Source of the DNA: Idiomarina sp. X4
Lineage (GTDB): Bacteria; Pseudomonadota; Gammaproteobacteria; Enterobacterales; Alteromonadaceae
Reading direction: 5' to 3'
Assembly: GCF_002808045.1 (NCBI RefSeq)
Contig: NZ_CP025000.1
Coordinates: forward strand, 496,001 to 560,000
DNA length: 64,000 nucleotides
The notes beneath the pieces are model-generated. The model ran no database searches. It was not told the DNA's origin and was given only the letters and a program-made list of their open reading frames with translations. The translations under genes and the position numbers were made by a program. Shown here one piece after another: positions 17,774-25,746 of the stretch (position 1 is the first letter of the stretch; each line of letters opens with the position of its first letter).

Positions 17774-17981
17774 TATGACGCTCCTCTTTTGAGGTTAAAT
17801 TTTGATAACGTTGAACGTCCTGTTCCTTATCAGACGGCTCATCAGAAACCGATGATTTAAACCCTTTAATCGCACTACCAAGATCGGAGCCCAGGGTTCG
17901 TAGCTTTTTACTACCAAAAAGAAGAATGACAATAACCAGTAAAACTCCTAACTGAACCATACTCATGCCGCCAAATCCCAT
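17763..17981 (-). CDS. TatA/TatE-like translocase subunit linked to CopA
   Basis: A 72-residue protein with one TM helix ([20 protein letters not shown]), the [14 protein letters not shown] hinge and amphipathic helix of TatA/E, and a charged tail. It overlaps copA by 11 bases, and copA encodes a Tat substrate. It is probably an extra TatA devoted to exporting folded, copper-loaded CopA. The housekeeping tatABC is presumably elsewhere. Two bases separate it from the DUF411 gene. Confidence 0.88.
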   Translation of the reverse strand: MGFGGMSMVQLGVLLVIVILLFGSKKLRTLGSDLGSAIKGFKSSVSDEPSDKEQDVQRYQNLTSKEERHNEQ

Positions 17982-17983
17982 AG

Positions 17984-18475
17984 CTAAAGCCCTCCATTTG
18001 AGAGTGCTTGCTGCTGCTCTAAACTTGCTATCTGCTTATAAGGTGTAATTGAACCGTCCTCTTTGATTTCATAGACCGTATACGGTTGAAACCGAGTACC
18101 CATTTCCATACCAACAGACCCTACCGGCATGCCAGGAACAGTTAATCCAATGCCATTGGCTGACTTTTTCCCAGCTAAATAATGAGAAACCAATGTAGGA
18201 GGAACGTGCCCCTCAAAGACATAGCCATTACTAGAAATAGCGGTATGACAGGATTGGACCTCGGCACTAATACCGGAGTCACGTTTTCGTTGGGTCAGGT
18301 TGTTCGGATGTTGTACGGACACACTAAAGCTATCGGGTAAAGCTTGTAACCACTTTTCACAGCAACCGCAGTTGGGATCTTTTAGAACGGTTAGTTGCTG
18401 CTCTTCTACATCGGTTGCAGATACAGATACGGAAAACAGCATCGCCAAAACAGCGATATTGCGTTTGATAGACAT
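17984..18475 (-). CDS. DUF411 periplasmic metal-binding protein
   Basis: A 163-residue exported protein (signal peptide to SVSAT). It has the DUF411 features: [16 protein letters not shown] with a CxCC metal/thiol motif, [18 protein letters not shown], and [17 protein letters not shown]. Family members occur almost always in copper clusters and are thought to bind copper in the periplasm. It lies directly upstream of tatA-copA, with a GGTGA ribosome site. Confidence 0.9.
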   Translation of the reverse strand: MSIKRNIAVLAMLFSVSVSATDVEEQQLTVLKDPNCGCCEKWLQALPDSFSVSVQHPNNLTQRKRDSGISAEVQSCHTAISSNGYVFEGHVPPTLVSHYLAGKKSANGIGLTVPGMPVGSVGMEMGTRFQPYTVYEIKEDGSITPYKQIASLEQQQALSNGGL

Positions 18476-18541
18476 AATTATTCACCGATTAATAAGTTTT
18501 AAGGAAACACGCCGAGCGTGTGTTAAATTTCTAGTAACTTA

Positions 18542-18892
18542 TTAAGCGGTAATTATTGGGGGACGGAATAAATTAGACGCGTGTTTAGCACGAATGGAGG
18601 TGTCAACGGGCGCATCGACTTTGGCAGAGAGGTTAACTGCAGCGGCATTAACCGAAGAAGACTGTCCGACAAATAAAACCGAGCCGCCGGAGCAATGCCG
18701 AATGGTCATGTCAGCACAGCACGAGTTGTGCTTTTGCGTCTCATGCTCGCAATCGTTTGTGTCGGCTTCGTACATCATGCTGTGCTGCATTTGGCTGTTA
18801 TCATGACACGCGTGAGCTTCTGCCGTTTGCGAAAACGACATCGACACCAATAGCACTGTCATTAATAACAGAATTCGAATTAGCACGAGCAC
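18542..18892 (-). CDS. Small exported Cys/His/Met-rich protein at the head of the cop operon
   Basis: A 116-residue protein starting with GTG (18892; a second in-frame GTG at 18886 is equally possible), with a long hydrophobic signal through LLVSMSFSQTAEA. The mature part is rich in His, Met and Cys (HACHDNSQMQHSMMY; NSCCADMTIRHC) and ends NLFRPPIITA. It is a paralogue of the protein at 5451-5780, which heads the cus operon. It is the first gene of the cop operon, 66 bases before DUF411. The residues suit copper binding; a CopL-like regulatory or chaperone role is possible but unproven. Confidence 0.75.
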   Translation of the reverse strand: MLVLIRILLLMTVLLVSMSFSQTAEAHACHDNSQMQHSMMYEADTNDCEHETQKHNSCCADMTIRHCSGGSVLFVGQSSSVNAAAVNLSAKVDAPVDTSIRAKHASNLFRPPIITA

Positions 18893-18961
18893 CCTGCTTT
18901 TTGCAATTTAATAAACTTCAGTCTAACGTCATTTTAACGCATGTCAAATAAGGAGCAGATA

Positions 18962-19162
18962 ATGATGAATCACGAAATGTTCGCAGGTATGGGCTTTCTA
19001 TGGATGCTGATTGTGGGAGCTATTTTTATTGTTCCCGCATGGCGTATCTGCCAACGAGTTGGCTACCCTGGTCCATTGGGTCTTCTGATTGTTATCCCTA
19101 TCGCAAATATCATTCTTCTTTACTTTATAGCGTTCGGCCCATGGAAAAATGTTGATAAATAG
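18962..19162 (+). CDS. Small two-helix membrane protein
   Basis: A 66-residue protein with two hydrophobic stretches (MLIVGAIFIVPAWRI and LLIVIPIANIILLYFIAF) separated by the short loop CQRVGYPGPLG, and a polar tail. The start at 18962 (or 18965) follows AGGAG at 18951-18955; an upstream ATG at 18941 precedes that site and is unlikely. It is divergent from the cop operon. I recognise a general resemblance to small inner-membrane proteins of DUF805-like type but cannot name a function. Confidence 0.65.
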   Translation: MMNHEMFAGMGFLWMLIVGAIFIVPAWRICQRVGYPGPLGLLIVIPIANIILLYFIAFGPWKNVDK

Positions 19163-19425
19163 CTAATCACTTTAACCAAAGTGACAAGCATAGCTTTTCA
19201 TCTCTGATTAGGCGCACGAATGTATATGCCACTATACGTTCACAAGCTGCAGACACTTCAGCTATGTTCAACGTGTTAGCGAATATTGGGCATAGCCAAA
19301 AAGTTAAAAGGTTCATTTGTGAAAAATTTTCAATCAAAAAAACTAAAGCTGAAGATTTAGTAACAAGGTAAGCAACACGATTGAAGATTAACACTTTTTA
19401 TTCCCTATAAAACAACAAGTTACAA

Positions 19426-19453
19426 GGCCACTCCGATTCCGCCTCCGGCACCA
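19426..19453 (+). pseudogene. tRNA-3'-end-like fragment (possible attachment-site remnant)
   Basis: The segment ends CTCCGGCACCA, as would the acceptor arm of a tRNA whose 5' end is GCCGGAG (several tRNA-Leu begin this way), preceded by a T-loop-like CCGATTCCGC. The T-arm is imperfect and no D- or anticodon arm precedes it, so it is not an intact tRNA. An intrinsic terminator starts 11 bases later, as behind real tRNA genes. Such 3' fragments are left by integration of islands at tRNA or tmRNA genes. Call is tentative. Confidence 0.35.
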
Positions 19454-19463
19454 ACTTCTTCCT

Positions 19464-19493
19464 AAAGCCCTGCACTTAGTGCGGGGCTTTTTC
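19464..19493 (+). terminator. Strong intrinsic terminator
   Basis: A 12-bp stem (19464-19475 with 19479-19490, one wobble pair), 3-base loop TTA, followed by Ts to 19492. It lies downstream of the tRNA-like fragment on the plus strand, with no protein gene immediately before it. Confidence 0.85.
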
Positions 19494-19523
19494 GTTTCTG
19501 AGCAACGGATGTAACACAGTTCA

Positions 19524-19548
19524 GTAGCCTGACGTTATTACGTCAGGT
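19524..19548. repeat. REP-like palindrome, copy 1
   Basis: GTAG then CCTGACGT-TATT-ACGTCAGG (19528-19547). The same palindrome with flanking GTAG/CTAC recurs near 26722, 54570 and 62346. Confidence 0.75.
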
Positions 19549-19632
19549 CCTGACTACTCGTTTCAAATAACGCTTAAATAATTCTTTTATACTGCTTCGT
19601 GTGAAATACCTTCACGAATTTTTAAGCATCGC

Positions 19633-19657
19633 ACCTGATGCAATAGCATCAGGCTAC
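19633..19657. repeat. REP-like palindrome, copy 2 (variant arm)
   Basis: CCTGATGC-AATA-GCATCAGG (19634-19653) followed by CTACG. It is a sequence variant of the CCTGACGT family; the same variant occurs at 54603-54620. It lies just after the rnk-type gene stop and could serve as its transcript end. Confidence 0.75.
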
Positions 19658-19661
19658 GACA

Positions 19662-20036
19662 CTAAGTCACATGAATAATCTCAACCGACTGCAACCCTCG
19701 GTTAGTCTTCCATTGAATTGTCTGGCCAACAGACAAACCAATGAGCGCAGCACCTAATGGGGCAAACACTGAGAGGCTGTCCTCATATTTGTCGACCTGA
19801 TCGGGGGCTGTCAGCGTTTTAGTGAATACCTTACCCGTTTCTAACACCTTAAAAGTGACTTGCTTATTCAAACTCGCCACATTCTCTGGCATAGCGGCAG
19901 GTTCCAGCACTTCTGCACGCGCCAATTCGGCCTCAAGTTCATCTAAAAACTCCGGCGGCAAGCGGGTTTCTTCCAGGCTATGTTCAATCACTGCCAAATC
20001 AAAAGTCGATATCGTTATTTTTGGTTTTGTTTCCAT
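19662..20036 (-). CDS. rnk: Rnk-type GreA/GreB C-terminal domain protein
   Basis: A 124-residue cytoplasmic protein of the Rnk family (regulator of nucleoside diphosphate kinase; binds RNA polymerase like the Gre factors but lacks the long coiled-coil nuclease-stimulating arm). The FKBP-like C-terminal domain is clear: VFAPLGAALIGLSVGQTIQW is the conserved signature. The N-terminal LPPEFLDELEAELARAEVLEP is the short coiled coil. A second related protein lies at 20264-20587. Confidence 0.82.
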   Translation of the reverse strand: METKPKITISTFDLAVIEHSLEETRLPPEFLDELEAELARAEVLEPAAMPENVASLNKQVTFKVLETGKVFTKTLTAPDQVDKYEDSLSVFAPLGAALIGLSVGQTIQWKTNRGLQSVEIIHVT

Positions 20037-20050
20037 GTTTCTTCTCCATT

Positions 20051-20073
20051 AAAAAGGGGCTCCGAAGAGCCCC
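20051..20073 (-). terminator. Intrinsic terminator of the Lys-rich peptide gene
   Basis: On the minus strand GGGGCTC-TTCG-GAGCCCC is followed by five Us. The UUCG tetraloop makes it very stable. It begins 7 bases after the stop codon of the 29-residue ORF (20080-20169), which supports that ORF being a transcribed unit of its own. Confidence 0.88.
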
Positions 20074-20079
20074 TGCTAG

Positions 20080-20169
20080 TTACTCATCAGAAAGCTTCTT
20101 TTTCTTCTTTTGTTTACGTTTCTCTTTTAACGTCATCTGAGGTTTCTTCTTTTCTTTCTCTTTACTCAT
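20080..20169 (-). CDS. 29-residue Lys-rich peptide
   Basis: A 30-codon ORF, ATG at 20169 to TAA at 20080. The product begins MSKEKEKKKPQMTLKEKR and ends KLSDE; more than a third of residues are Lys. An AAGGTG ribosome site lies 7 bases before the ATG, and a textbook terminator follows the stop, so the small gene has its own signals. It sits between two Rnk-type genes on the same strand. Such basic peptides may bind RNA or ribosomes, but no function is known. It was too short for routine gene calling. Confidence 0.6.
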   Translation of the reverse strand: MSKEKEKKKPQMTLKEKRKQKKKKKLSDE

Positions 20170-20263
20170 TGGATTCACCTTATCTGTTCAATATCTAAAA
20201 AGTACTTAAACTATTGCACAACTAAGTTACTCCAAGGCTCTACCCTCCTTAAGGCATGAGTGT

Positions 20264-20587
20264 TTAAAGGTCTGTAATCACTTTTCTTTGGTTTACAGAA
20301 ATAACGTCCCACTTGTCGGTTCTTCTGCCAAATTCAGTCACCGCAACATCCCCTAATTTGAGCCCCAACAACGCAGAACCTAATGGCGATATAAATGAAA
20401 TCATCTTCTCTTCGGGATCTGCTAACTCTGGTGGTACCAAAGTGACCGTCACCTTTTCCCGAGTCGCTCTGTTTTTAATGGTCACAGAAGAGCCAACTGT
20501 TACCCGCCCCAATAGCCGTGAGCTACTCTTTTGGCTAAATTCAAGCCGTTCCAACAATATACTCAGCTCAATAGGGTCCATTAACAT
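20264..20587 (-). CDS. GreA/GreB C-terminal domain (Rnk-like) protein
   Basis: About 107 residues from ATG 20587 (or 105 from 20581). The conserved C-terminal Gre domain is FISPLGSALLGLKLGDVAV, with a preceding short helix DPIELSILLERLEFSQKSS. The in-frame extension to 20665 reads unlike the family (Cys/Pro-rich) and is probably not translated. It is a paralogue of the Rnk-type protein at 19662-20036 and would likewise bind RNA polymerase or another partner through the FKBP-like domain. The ribosome site is weak (GGGA). Confidence 0.7.
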   Translation of the reverse strand: MLMDPIELSILLERLEFSQKSSSRLLGRVTVGSSVTIKNRATREKVTVTLVPPELADPEEKMISFISPLGSALLGLKLGDVAVTEFGRRTDKWDVISVNQRKVITDL

Positions 20588-20665
20588 TCTTTGTCCCGCA
20601 TTTTGAAATATGGGACTACCTAAACATACCGAGCCCTTACAGGGCCTAAACATGCGCATAAGCAC

Positions 20666-20974
20666 GGCTTTATCTCCAACCGAACTAATGAATAAATAAC
20701 TGTGGAATTACAACAATAGGGAAACAGCCGAACGCATGAGCTGCGTTCGGCTTAATTTGGAAAGGTGAGAGCAGTACTCTGTATTGAATAGTTATACTTA
20801 AACATAATGTCCTCAAAACAACTTGAGAACATCATAGCCCGTTAAAAATTTAAAGCAAGCCCTTGCTATATTCGTCTAAAAACACCGAATTTATTGACTT
20901 CCGGTAGCATCAGTCAATCAGACAAGATACAGTCTCTTGCTCGAGATGAGCACCCGCTGATGAGGAGGATAGCA
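20666..20974. other. Divergent intergenic region with two inverted repeats
   Basis: About 309 bases between an Rnk-like gene (minus) and the ATP-grasp gene (plus). It holds a perfect 11-bp hairpin (AGCCGAACGCA 20726-20736, loop 5, TGCGTTCGGCT 20742-20752) and an inverted repeat (ATGTCCTCAA 20807-20816 and TTGAGAACAT 20823-20832, one mismatch). Neither has a U-tract, so they look like operator or RNA-structure elements rather than terminators. I see no gene. Confidence 0.45.
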
Positions 20975-21853
20975 ATGAAAAACAAAGTCTGTATTTTGAG
21001 TATGGATAATTTAGACGGCTTTTTTAGCTATGATGATTTATTAAAAGAGCCCTTTAAGCAGCATGGAATAGACGTAGAGACAGTCTCATGGCGCAATTCT
21101 CAGTGCGACTGGAATCAATATGATGCCGTCATTGTCCGCTCAACCTGGGACTATCAGGACGACTGCGAAGAATTTTTAAACGTATTAGAAAAGATAGAAT
21201 CCTCTTCTGCAACATTGATGAATTCATTGCAGGTCATAAAATGGAATATTAGTAAGACCTACCTTAAAGAACTTGAAGATAAACAGGTACCGACGGTCCC
21301 TACTTTATGGGGGAGATTATTTGACATCAACACGTTAAAGTCAGCTCAATTAGAATGGCCCAATCAGCAGTTGATCATCAAGCCCGCAGTTTCTGCCAAC
21401 GCAGACGATACATTCCGACTGTCACAGGACAGCTCTACCGATGCTTTAATACAGTCGCTTACCGAACATTTCCCACCCGGTCGCGAGTTCATGCTGCAGC
21501 CGTTTTTAAATTCCATTGTGGAGCACGGTGAATATTCATTATTCTATTTTGGCGGAAGCTTCAGTCATGCCATTAAAAAGTGTCCCGCTAACGGCGACTT
21601 TAGAGTACAAGAAGAGCACGGTGGCGAGTTCTTTCAGGTGAATCCTGATAATGCCGTTAAAGACGTGGCCGAGCGGGCATTAGGATGCGTCGACGAGACA
21701 CTGCTCTATGCCAGAATTGATGTTGCTCTATTAAACGATAATACGCCTGCCATTATTGAAATGGAGCTCATTGAACCGAGTTTATACTTTGGGGTTGATA
21801 AAGCTAGCGCAGAGCGCTTCGTAAAAGCTTATCTCAGTATGATAAAGCGTTAA
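20975..21853 (+). CDS. ATP-grasp domain protein
   Basis: A 292-residue cytoplasmic protein; ATG 20975 follows GAGGAGG, and the upstream extension to 20894 is not convincing. The N-terminal pre-ATP-grasp part reads YDAVIVRSTWDYQDD. The central part has NSLQVIKWNISKTYLKEL and QQLIIKPAVSANADDTFRL. The metal-binding end is ARIDVALLNDNTPAIIEMELIEPSLYF (E and N/E ligands). This resembles glutathione-synthetase/RimK-type ligases that join an amino acid or peptide with ATP. The substrate is unknown. Confidence 0.78.
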   Translation: MKNKVCILSMDNLDGFFSYDDLLKEPFKQHGIDVETVSWRNSQCDWNQYDAVIVRSTWDYQDDCEEFLNVLEKIESSSATLMNSLQVIKWNISKTYLKELEDKQVPTVPTLWGRLFDINTLKSAQLEWPNQQLIIKPAVSANADDTFRLSQDSSTDALIQSLTEHFPPGREFMLQPFLNSIVEHGEYSLFYFGGSFSHAIKKCPANGDFRVQEEHGGEFFQVNPDNAVKDVAERALGCVDETLLYARIDVALLNDNTPAIIEMELIEPSLYFGVDKASAERFVKAYLSMIKR

Positions 21854-21920
21854 TTAGTAATACCGATGATTGGCTCTATCCATGCCATACGAGACGATAA
21901 GTCGCTATGGGTGACATAAT

Positions 21921-21946
21921 ATAAGGTGCGGTGATGCGCACCTTAT
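21921..21946. other. Hairpin between convergent genes
   Basis: ATAAGGTGCG (21921-21930) and CGCACCTTAT (21937-21946) form a perfect 10-bp stem with a 6-base loop. It sits between the convergent ATP-grasp and M24 peptidase genes. There is no U-tract on either strand; it may still help end transcription. Confidence 0.5.
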
Positions 21947-21997
21947 GTCGACAGTAAGGCCACTGGTTTCATCTATGGCTCCGGCTATCCATTTAAT

Positions 21998-23209
21998 TCA
22001 CGCTAAATTAAACGGGTCATCCATTGCACGCGACGGCTCGGTAAACCACACTGGGCCGTCGTCCGTCATATAGAAGTGGTCTTCTAAACGGACGCCAAAA
22101 GCGTCTGGTTTAATGACCATCGGCTCATTGCTAAAGCACATTCCCGATGCCAATACAGTTTTATCACCGCCCACCAGATAAGGCCATTCATGTAAGTCCA
22201 TGCCTATACCGTGACCCGTTCGATGAGGTACACCCGGCAACTGATAGTCCGCTTTTAAGCCAAGCTTCGCGAGTTCCTCTCGAACGGCATCATCCACCGA
22301 CTCGCAGGTACTTCCATTGTGCGCGGCATCAAATGCCGCTTGCTGAAGCTGTCGCTCATATTGCCAGAATGTCTTTTGTTCAGCGTTAGCCTCACCGAAT
22401 GGGTACGTGCGGGTAATGTCAGAATGGTAGCCATGTAACTTACAACCGGTATCAATTAATACCCAGTCATTTTTTTCCAATTTTTGCTCATGACTGACGC
22501 CATGCGGATAACTGGTGCCCTGACCAAACAACACAATACAGAAGAAAGAGCCACTTGCGCCCACTTTGCGATGAGCCTCGTCAATAAACGCCCGCACCTC
22601 TGAGGCCGTTACCCCTTCCTGTAGCATTGCCCCGGTCGCACGATGCACCGCCATGGTCATATCCATCGCGGTTTGTATGAGTGCAAGTTCAGCTTTTGAC
22701 TTATGCATGCGACACTCAGCGGTAATCACTTTTGCGTCGCACATTTGCGCTGCCGGATAGCGCTCCTCAAGGTTTGAAACAATGCTATAAGACGATGACT
22801 CGTCCAGCGCGAGTTTACCTCTGGTCAATTCGTTCTCTTTCAGAAAATCAATAAAATAATCGTAGGGTGATTCGTGTTCGTCCCACAGCAAGGTCTTCAT
22901 TGGCAGTTTCATCGCTTGCGTTAGTGACCCAATTTCAAACGCAGGAGCAATTAAAGTAACCGGCCCTTCGACAGGAACAATTGCGCCTACCAGACGTTCA
23001 CTTGGGTACCATTTCAAACCGGTAAAATACTCTAAATTAGTACCCGCGTTTAAATACATCGCATCGATGCCTTTGGCTCGCATCAATGTCTGGGCTTTGT
23101 CGACTCTCGCCTGATACTCTTCTAATGTAATGGGCTGAACATTCAGTGTCATATCTTCTAATGCGTCGAGGGCGGTCTTTGCATCGGTAATGCCTACACC
23201 GTGGGTCAT
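21998..23209 (-). CDS. M24 family metallopeptidase (Xaa-Pro dipeptidase-like)
   Basis: A 403-residue cytoplasmic peptidase. ATG 23209 follows AGGAGG; an upstream in-frame start at 23242 is unlikely. The N-terminal creatinase-like domain contains GIDAMYLNAGTNLEYFTGLKW. The C-terminal pita-bread domain keeps the five metal ligands of M24: D in LIDTGCKLHGYHSDITRTYPFG (two Asp), H in HRTGHGIGMDLHE, E in CFSNEPMV and E in VRLEDHFYMT. It probably cleaves Xaa-Pro dipeptides. It is followed by no same-strand partner and converges on the ATP-grasp gene. Confidence 0.88.
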   Translation of the reverse strand: MTHGVGITDAKTALDALEDMTLNVQPITLEEYQARVDKAQTLMRAKGIDAMYLNAGTNLEYFTGLKWYPSERLVGAIVPVEGPVTLIAPAFEIGSLTQAMKLPMKTLLWDEHESPYDYFIDFLKENELTRGKLALDESSSYSIVSNLEERYPAAQMCDAKVITAECRMHKSKAELALIQTAMDMTMAVHRATGAMLQEGVTASEVRAFIDEAHRKVGASGSFFCIVLFGQGTSYPHGVSHEQKLEKNDWVLIDTGCKLHGYHSDITRTYPFGEANAEQKTFWQYERQLQQAAFDAAHNGSTCESVDDAVREELAKLGLKADYQLPGVPHRTGHGIGMDLHEWPYLVGGDKTVLASGMCFSNEPMVIKPDAFGVRLEDHFYMTDDGPVWFTEPSRAMDDPFNLA

Positions 23210-23349
23210 TCTGCCTCCTAAAATGTCATTTCGTCCTAACAAAAAGATTCAAATAGATGGCCGATTCTGCTAAATAATGGCGAAATATAATAGTCAACTT
23301 TAGGCTTTGATTTTTAAAACACTGATTTATATGGGTTTTGTTTTTTGGC

Positions 23350-23377
23350 TTGACTCTTGCATTATGACTCATAATAA
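23350..23377 (+). promoter_or_regulatory. Sigma-70-like promoter of the LiaF-like gene
   Basis: TTGACT (23350-23355), 16-base spacer, TAATAA (23372-23377), 26 bases before the ATG of the DUF1707/LiaF-like gene, whose AAGGA ribosome site follows. The match to consensus is good. Confidence 0.5.
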
Positions 23378-23403
23378 AAAGACAAGAACAATAAGGACGC
23401 ATT

Positions 23404-24063
23404 ATGAGTATAAAATTCGAAGATCGGCCTTTAGACAAGGTTCGTGAGGAAACTATTGACCAACTGGTCATGAACTACGGTCACGGGGAGCTTTCCTCAG
23501 AAGCGTTTGAGCGCCGTCTCGATGCGGCTATGGATGCAACAGAACATAGTCAACTTGCTGCACTAGTAGATGACCTTGAGCTGAAGCCTGACACGTCGTA
23601 CGACAGCATGAAAGAACAAAAATTCTCGCCACACTATGGTGAAGGACGCGCCCAACCAACGGAAAATGTCGTCTCTATTTTGTCATCCAATGAGCGAACA
23701 GGTGTGTGGACCGTTCCGCGTGAAATAACGGTGTATGATTTTCTGGGCTCTGTCGAACTCGACTTTACGGATGCCGTATTCCAACACCCCGATGTCACGA
23801 TCAAAGTGGTCGGGATGCTTTCAAGTCTCGAAATTTACGTACCTGAAGAAATCATGATAAGCACCAACGTATTTAATATTCTTGGTTCCACTGAAAACAA
23901 AGCCCCATCCATGGGAAACCTGAAGCAAGTTCCCCATATTCGAATTGAAGGCTTTCACGTGCTCGGTTCGGTTGAGGTAAAAGTCAAACGCACCATTAAA
24001 GAGAAGTTCGTGGCTTTTGCAAACAGCCTGAAAGAAACCTTTAACTCAAAGAACTTTTACTAA
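23404..24063 (+). CDS. DUF1707/LiaF-like C-terminal domain protein
   Basis: A 219-residue protein. Residues 5-60 form a DUF1707-like helical domain ([15 protein letters not shown]...[18 protein letters not shown]). Residues ~105-200 form a beta-helix-like LiaF C-terminal domain with repeats [28 protein letters not shown] and [15 protein letters not shown]. No TM helix or signal is visible. In Gram-positives LiaF controls envelope-stress signalling; in Gram-negatives the role is unknown. The stop overlaps that of ybiT by 4 bases, tail to tail. Confidence 0.82.
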   Translation: MSIKFEDRPLDKVREETIDQLVMNYGHGELSSEAFERRLDAAMDATEHSQLAALVDDLELKPDTSYDSMKEQKFSPHYGEGRAQPTENVVSILSSNERTGVWTVPREITVYDFLGSVELDFTDAVFQHPDVTIKVVGMLSSLEIYVPEEIMISTNVFNILGSTENKAPSMGNLKQVPHIRIEGFHVLGSVEVKVKRTIKEKFVAFANSLKETFNSKNFY

Positions 24064-25652
24064 GCAGCAGCCAGCTGTGCCAAATACTCGTCGTAACTAC
24101 CGGCAAAGTCACGTAAGCCTTTGTCGGTAATTTCAATAATACGGGTCGCCAATGACGACACAAATTCGCGGTCATGACTGACAAATAGCAAAGTGCCCTC
24201 GAACTGCTCCAGCGCCAGGTTCAGAGACTCAATAGATTCCATATCCAAATGGTTCGTTGGTTCGTCCATCACCAGAATATTAGGCTTTTGCAAAATGAGT
24301 TTGCCAAATATCATGCGGCCTTTCTCACCACCGGACAAAATAGATACTGGCTTTTGAATATCATCCGCAGAAAATAGCATACGTCCCAACACGCCGCGTA
24401 TCGACTGCTCGTCATCACTCGGTTGCTTCCACTGATACATCCACTCGTACACCGTCATTTCCTGTTTGAACAGGTGAGCGTGATCCTGAGCGTAATAACC
24501 AATGTTGGCATTTTCTGACCATTTGATACTGCCGGATTCCGGCGTGTAGTCGCCCATCAGACACTTCAGTAAAGTCGTTTTACCAATACCATTGGCACCA
24601 ATAATGGCGACTTTTTCGCCCACTTCTACCGAGGTACTCAAGCCTTTCAATACCGCCTGCTCGTCAAACCTTTTACGCACATTCTCGGTTTCAAGCGCCA
24701 GCCGGTACAGCTTCTTCTCTTGGGTAAAGCGAATATACGGATTCACTCGGCTGGATGCTTTCACTTCTTCCAGCTGAATCTTTTCCATTTGGCGCTGACG
24801 CGAGGTCGCCTGCTTGGCCTTCGAGGCATTCGCCGAGAAGCGGCTCACAAAGCTCTGCAGCTCCGCAATCTTCTCTTTCTTCTTGGCGTTGTCGTTCATC
24901 AGCTGTTCACGCGCCTGAGTGGCGGCAAACATGTATTCATCATAGTTGCCCGGATACACACGTAGCTCGCCGTAATCAATATCGGCCATGTGCGTACAAA
25001 TCGTGTTCAGAAAGTGACGGTCGTGCGAGATAATGATCATGGTGCTTTGCTTTTCCGCCAGCACCTCTTCTAACCAACGAATGGTGTTAATGTCCAGGTT
25101 GTTGGTCGGCTCATCCAGCAGCATAATATCCGGCTCAGAAAACAGCACCTGCGCCAGTAACACCCGAATTTTAACACCCGGCGCCAGTGCCGACATCAAG
25201 CCAAAGTGCTGCTCGACCGGTATACCTAAGCCTAACAGCAGTTCTCCGGCGCGAGACTCGGCTGTGTAACCGTCCATTTCAGCAAATTCAGTTTCTAAGT
25301 CGGCAACTCGCATGCCGTCTTCTTCACTCATCTCACCGCTGCTGTAAATACGGTCACGCTCTTCTTTCACCGCCCACAGTTCTTCATGCCCCATAATAAC
25401 GGCATCAACCACGCTGTAGTCTTCATAGGCAAACTGGTCCTGACGCAGCTTACCAATGCGGGTGTTGGGCTCTAACGACACGTTGCCGGCGGATGGCTCT
25501 TGTTCGCCGCTTAAAATACGCATAAAGGTCGACTTACCACAGCCGTTAGCGCCAATAAGGCCATAACGGTTGCCATTGCCGAATTTAACAGAGATATTTT
25601 CAAAAAGAGGCTTCGCACCAAATTGCATGGTGATATTTGCAGCAGAAATCAC
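24060..25652 (-). CDS. ybiT: ABC-F family ATPase YbiT
   Basis: A cytoplasmic ABC-F protein with two ATPase domains, probably acting on ribosomes. A GTG start at 25652 gives [12 protein letters not shown] and exactly 530 residues, the length of E. coli YbiT, to which the sequence is close throughout; the frame extends to an ATG at 25694 but that extension is not shared. Walker A motifs are GANGCGKST and GANGIGKTT, Walker B motifs [10 protein letters not shown] and [10 protein letters not shown], and the linker contains [21 protein letters not shown]. The second domain signature is SGGEKGR. Divergent from mscS. Confidence 0.92.
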   Translation of the reverse strand: MISAANITMQFGAKPLFENISVKFGNGNRYGLIGANGCGKSTFMRILSGEQEPSAGNVSLEPNTRIGKLRQDQFAYEDYSVVDAVIMGHEELWAVKEERDRIYSSGEMSEEDGMRVADLETEFAEMDGYTAESRAGELLLGLGIPVEQHFGLMSALAPGVKIRVLLAQVLFSEPDIMLLDEPTNNLDINTIRWLEEVLAEKQSTMIIISHDRHFLNTICTHMADIDYGELRVYPGNYDEYMFAATQAREQLMNDNAKKKEKIAELQSFVSRFSANASKAKQATSRQRQMEKIQLEEVKASSRVNPYIRFTQEKKLYRLALETENVRKRFDEQAVLKGLSTSVEVGEKVAIIGANGIGKTTLLKCLMGDYTPESGSIKWSENANIGYYAQDHAHLFKQEMTVYEWMYQWKQPSDDEQSIRGVLGRMLFSADDIQKPVSILSGGEKGRMIFGKLILQKPNILVMDEPTNHLDMESIESLNLALEQFEGTLLFVSHDREFVSSLATRIIEITDKGLRDFAGSYDEYLAQLAAA

Positions 25653-25746
25653 GTAATCTATATCCAGGATGAGGGAGTAAAAATGAGCGCGCAATGTACG
25701 TGTTTTTCCCGTAAATTACAAAGAAAGATTCACAAATAGGTAATTG

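Larger units (their letters stand above)
19163..19661. other. Gene-poor region at the edge of the copper cluster
   Basis: About 500 bases without a convincing gene. It holds a plus-strand stop-to-stop open frame (about 19159-19371) lacking a start, a tRNA-3'-end-like segment ending CCA at 19453, a strong intrinsic terminator (19464-19493) and two REP-like palindromes (19524-19548 and 19633-19657). The region separates the metal genes from the rnk-type genes and looks like an old junction. Confidence 0.5.

Noticed and set aside
19159..19371. Plus-strand stop-to-stop frame with protein-like text (possible integrase remnant)
   Set aside because: No start codon and no tyrosine-recombinase catalytic residues (R-H-R-Y); I cannot support an identity.
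19167..19394. 75-codon minus-strand ORF in the intergenic region after the copper cluster
   Set aside because: No ribosome site, no recognisable domain, unusual composition; probably chance.
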